27,189 nucleotides of DNA from NCBI GenBank assembly GCA_008932955.1, contig WBXE01000007.1, positions 1 through 27,189 of the forward strand, read 5' to 3'. This stretch comes from Verrucomicrobiota bacterium (lineage in GTDB: Bacteria; Verrucomicrobiota; Verrucomicrobiia; Verrucomicrobiales; Akkermansiaceae). A model generated the notes under the pieces. It saw nothing but the letters and a program-made list of their open reading frames with translations. It did not search any database and was not told the origin of the DNA. Shown piece by piece: positions 24,721 to 27,189 of this stretch (positions are counted from its first letter, which is position 1; each line of letters opens with the position of its first letter). Position numbers and translations under genes: made by a program.

Positions 24721-25278
24721 TTAGGTGGGAATTTCCGGCGCGTAAAGCAGGATGGCAGTGCCGCCATATTCGCGCCGATCCACCAGCGACCAGCCGTCGG
24801 CCACGGGACTCGGCTGATGCGCCGCGACCTCCGCGATGAACCAGCCATCCACCGCCAGCCGTGCCCGCAGTAAGTCCCCACTCAACAAAGCGCCGATCGG
24901 GTCGGCGTCGCCAGGGTGTTTCATGTAAGGCGGATCGGCAAAAATCAGGTCATAGGTGGCGGCCTCCCGGCGTAGGAACGCGCTCACCTCGGCCCGCAGC
25001 ACGCGCCCCCCCAAGAGTCGTGATTTCGTTAGATTCTCGCCAATCACCTGAGTGGCTTGGCGGTGTTCGTCGACAAACAGGCAGGTGGCGGCGCCCCGGC
25101 TGAGGGCTTCGAGTCCCAGCGCCCCGGACCCGGCGAACAAATCCAGGACGCGGGCAGCATCGACGCGCTCGCCGAGGATGGAGAAAATCGCCTGGCGAAC
25201 GAAATCGGTGGTGGGGCGGGCCACCGCTGAAGGGACTTTGATGGCGAGCCGCCCGGCTTTTCCGGCAATGATGCGCAT
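24721..25278 (-). CDS. rsmD: 16S rRNA (guanine-966-N2)-methyltransferase RsmD
   Basis: Uses S-adenosylmethionine to methylate G966 of 16S rRNA in the assembled small subunit. Family landmarks: MRIIAGKAGR at the start, RPTTDFVRQAIFSIL, the SAM-binding loop DLFAGSGALGLEALSRGA (46-63), and the catalytic DPPY at 115-118 in LIFADPPYMKHPG. At 185 residues the length is normal. The ATG at 25278 is fixed by the conserved MRIIAG; the frame runs upstream to 25662, across the repeat and the neighbouring gene, with no family similarity. It precedes waaA by 11 bases on the same strand. Upstream is a 175-base repeat-rich gap that should hold the promoter. Confidence 0.95.
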   Translation of the reverse strand: MRIIAGKAGRLAIKVPSAVARPTTDFVRQAIFSILGERVDAARVLDLFAGSGALGLEALSRGAATCLFVDEHRQATQVIGENLTKSRLLGGRVLRAEVSAFLRREAATYDLIFADPPYMKHPGDADPIGALLSGDLLRARLAVDGWFIAEVAAHQPSPVADGWSLVDRREYGGTAILLYAPEIPT

Positions 25279-25281
25279 GGG

Positions 25282-25453
25282 GAGACACAAGACTATTAGA
25301 CAGAAGGCAGAAGACAAGAGGAAGAAGACAGAAGAAGGGAACACATAAGACAGAAGACTGGAATAAGTGGCGCCATGCGCTGCCCAGCCGCTCTGCTCTT
25401 GTCTTGCAGCGCAGCGGTCTTCTGTCTTGGAGCGCAGCGGTCTTGTGTCTTCT
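25282..25453. repeat. AGACAAGA hairpin repeat between rsmD and the AsmA-like gene
   Basis: The left half (25282-25360) is AGACAGAAG/GACACAAGAC-type sequence. The right half (25394-25453) is its complement type (CTCTTGTCTTGC, GGTCTTCTGTCTTGG, GGTCTTGTGTCTTC). A direct repeat of AGCGCAGCGGTCTT occurs twice within the right half. It is the same family as 1535-1635 and 6053-6095. No gene is seen here. Confidence 0.7.
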
Positions 25454-27136
25454 TCATGGCTGCACGAGGGGGCCGTTGTGGCCGAGGCGGAGTTGGAGGG
25501 CGGCGATGGAGCCGGACACTTCGAGGTCGCAGGCGACGCGCTGCGGCGACGTGAGAGGGGTGAAGGTCGGGGCTTGCTTGACGTCAGGGAAGAGGCGCTT
25601 GAGGATGCCGAGGGTGGTTTCGGGGGCGGCAACCAAGCGCGCGACGCCGGCAGCGCGACCATCGGCCAGCAGGGTGGCGTTGCCCAGCAGCGAGAGTTCT
25701 TCGCCTATCAGCCGTGCATCCAGGCACGAGAGTATTCCGCCGCGCAGGGTGATGGAGCAACTGCCGCTGTCAAAGCTGGCGCGGTGCTCTCCGACATGGA
25801 TGGAAATGGCGGAGCTTTCGGCCAAGCAATCGCCCTGCCAAGTGCCCGGAGCTAAGAGCAAGCCGCGGAAGCGGCCACTGCTGGCGAGGTGCGCGGTCTT
25901 AATTTCGCCAGCGCCGGCCAGCGTGAGCGGGGCCGGGGATTGGCTGGGCACTTGCACTTCGAGTTGGATCGGCAGACCGGCGAGCAAGCCAAGTTTGGCG
26001 GCGAGTTGGAGGTGAATGCCCATCAGGTTGGCATCGACCGGGTTGAGGGAAAGCACCGGCGCTTGCCATGTCAGCGGGGCGGTGAAATCGCTCAGCACAG
26101 GGCTGCCGTGCACGATGAGACTGGCCAAGCGCAGCGATGATACCGCCGCTGCTCCTGCCACCGGCAGCTCGCCACTTAGATCAGCAAGCTCCACCAGCGG
26201 CGGCGCAGAACCGCCTGCAACCAGCCGCAACGAGCCATGCCGGAGACGAATCCAAGCGGTGGGTTGAGGCACCTCGGCCACCGCTGCGGCCGCCGCCGCA
26301 GGCGCGTGGGGCTGCTGGCTGTTCGGAGTGGCCGGGGGAAGGGGATTCGGTGGTGGGCTGACTTGGAGTGGAGATGGGCGCTTGGGTGACTGCGCGGCCA
26401 TGGCCGGGGCGGCGGGTTGGGCGGCAGCCAGCGGCGGGGTTGGCTCCGGCGCGGGTTGGGCCAGGTGCGAGAGCATCTGAAGTGATCCGACCAAGCGGGG
26501 CTCCTCGAGGTCGGCACTCTGTACCACAAAGTGGCCGTGCCAACAGGCCTGCCATCGCGGGATGAGCCGCAGCGAGGTGATTCGCAGCAGTGGCTCGGCC
26601 GGGACATAACCCAAGCCAGCGGGTTGCGCCACGACGAGGTGGTGCAGCGTGACGCCGTGCCAGGGCGACCACGAGGCGCCGCCGACGCGGATGGGCAAGC
26701 CGCCACAGCGTTGCTGGATTTTGGCGGCGAGCCACTCGCGCGCCCACGGGCTGGCGAGCCAGAGGTTGCTCACCGCGAAAGCGAGGAGCGGGAGCATGCA
26801 GAGCAGCCACCATTGCCGGAAAATGCGCGGGGTTCTTGCAGCGGGATGAGTGGGTTCGGAGCCAGGCAGGACGGCCGATACGGTTGACTTAACACTTTGG
26901 GTTGTTTCAGCAGATGCACCGCGCAGGATTCCCGGGTCACGTGGCGCGGGCACCTTGCCCGCCGTCTTTTCCTGTCTCGTTGCTGAATCGCCTAAGTCAA
27001 CAGGATGGGTCTGGAGTCCCGGCTCACGGGGGCACGGGCTCACGTCCTTGGTTGCGCGCTGGGAATGCCTCAACCAGCGGCACCAGACCCGGCAGACCCA
27101 GCAGCGGTTAGCGCCTGATGGGCTCGCCTCGTCCAT
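25454..27136 (-). CDS. AsmA-like membrane-anchored protein
   Basis: A 560-residue protein with a single membrane segment at about 109-128 (WWLLCMLPLLAFAVSNLWLA). Past it come AREWLAAKIQQRCGGLPIRV and SWSPWHGVTLHHLVVAQPAG, then PLLRITSLRLIPR, the usual opening of AsmA/TamB-type proteins that help move lipids or assemble the outer membrane. A Pro/Ala-rich linker (about 225-290) separates this from a beta-strand-rich C-terminal part (LDARLIGEELSLLGNATLLADG). The first ~100 residues are unlike the family, rich in Arg, Cys and Pro, and cross a GC-rich palindrome. I keep the ATG at 27136 because it lies 11 bases after the preceding gene's stop and no internal ATG precedes the membrane segment. The family call is by pattern, not motif. 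Confidence 0.72.
   Translation of the reverse strand: MDEASPSGANRCWVCRVWCRWLRHSQRATKDVSPCPREPGLQTHPVDLGDSATRQEKTAGKVPAPRDPGILRGASAETTQSVKSTVSAVLPGSEPTHPAARTPRIFRQWWLLCMLPLLAFAVSNLWLASPWAREWLAAKIQQRCGGLPIRVGGASWSPWHGVTLHHLVVAQPAGLGYVPAEPLLRITSLRLIPRWQACWHGHFVVQSADLEEPRLVGSLQMLSHLAQPAPEPTPPLAAAQPAAPAMAAQSPKRPSPLQVSPPPNPLPPATPNSQQPHAPAAAAAAVAEVPQPTAWIRLRHGSLRLVAGGSAPPLVELADLSGELPVAGAAAVSSLRLASLIVHGSPVLSDFTAPLTWQAPVLSLNPVDANLMGIHLQLAAKLGLLAGLPIQLEVQVPSQSPAPLTLAGAGEIKTAHLASSGRFRGLLLAPGTWQGDCLAESSAISIHVGEHRASFDSGSCSITLRGGILSCLDARLIGEELSLLGNATLLADGRAAGVARLVAAPETTLGILKRLFPDVKQAPTFTPLTSPQRVACDLEVSGSIAALQLRLGHNGPLVQP
26941..26962. repeat. GC-rich palindrome inside the AsmA-like gene
   Basis: GCGGGC (26946-26951) and GCCCGC (26957-26962) pair across a 5-base loop. 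With its flanks it resembles the palindrome inside waaA (23683-23725). It encodes part of the poorly conserved N-terminal extension, in a different reading frame from the waaA copy. Confidence 0.55.
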
Positions 27137-27147
27137 GGCTGTGTGGC

Positions 27148-27189
27148 TTAGCGTTTGGTGGTGGGCTTGGCTGACGGTTTGGGCGTGGC
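27148..27189 (-). CDS. C-terminal tail of an unidentified protein (partial)
   Basis: The last 13 codons of a gene that enters from the right edge: ATPKPSAKPTTKR, then TAA at 27148-27150. The basic, proline-rich, low-complexity tail is of the kind found at the ends of many nucleic-acid-binding proteins, but no family can be named. The stop lies 11 bases before the AsmA-like ATG, which suggests a shared operon. With so little sequence, a chance frame is possible. Confidence 0.4.
   Translation of the reverse strand, partial: ATPKPSAKPTTKR

Overview
The window looks like chromosomal DNA from a Gram-negative bacterium of the Verrucomicrobiota. GC is high (about 60% by eye). Four things point there: a PEP-CTERM protein with autotransporter-associated beta-strand repeats, a giant Ig-repeat surface protein ending in a DPDGDG...EYAFG tail, a probable SHD1-type domain fused to a metallopeptidase, and a Kdo transferase (so LPS is made). 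This assignment is inference from protein families. No rRNA or universal marker is present to confirm it. Shine-Dalgarno signals are weak, so most starts were chosen from family alignment as recalled.

Layout. 1-1476: a small unknown ORF overlapping a tyrosine recombinase, next to a CAU-anticodon tRNA; this may be the edge of an integrated element. 1694-6052 (+): nadD, recJ and an rpiB-glyA gene fusion. 6222-6296: a decayed group II intron 3' end (domains V and VI). 6300-7466 (-): a class I aminotransferase. 7467-8448: a gene-free, repeat-rich gap. 8449-16346 (+): a 2062-residue secreted Ig-repeat protein followed by a PEP-CTERM protein. 16634-22435 (-): lipB, class I fumarase, an SHD1-like metallopeptidase, a TetR regulator and an orphan LolD-type ABC ATPase. 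22799-23065: a start-less Phd/YefM antitoxin remnant without a toxin. 23270-27189 (-): waaA, rsmD, an AsmA-like protein and the tail of one more gene.

Genes that work together: waaA, the AsmA-like protein and the LolD-like ATPase all fit outer-membrane assembly. The giant protein and the PEP-CTERM protein form a surface or secreted pair. The rest is housekeeping: NAD synthesis, DNA repair, one-carbon and pentose metabolism, lipoylation, TCA cycle and rRNA methylation.

The most distinctive non-coding content is several families of short interspersed hairpin repeats. One is a ~110-bp head-to-head REP-like element in three copies whose ends start with GGAG, as REPs mobilised by RAYT transposases do. 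A second is a MITE-like family bounded by AACCACGGATT. Others are AGACAAGA-rich hairpins and a GC-rich palindrome that has been absorbed into two protein-coding genes. I did not find a convincing new multi-gene system. The strongest leads are the REP-like element, the RpiB-GlyA fusion with an altered RpiB active-site loop, and the in-frame repeat insertion in waaA.
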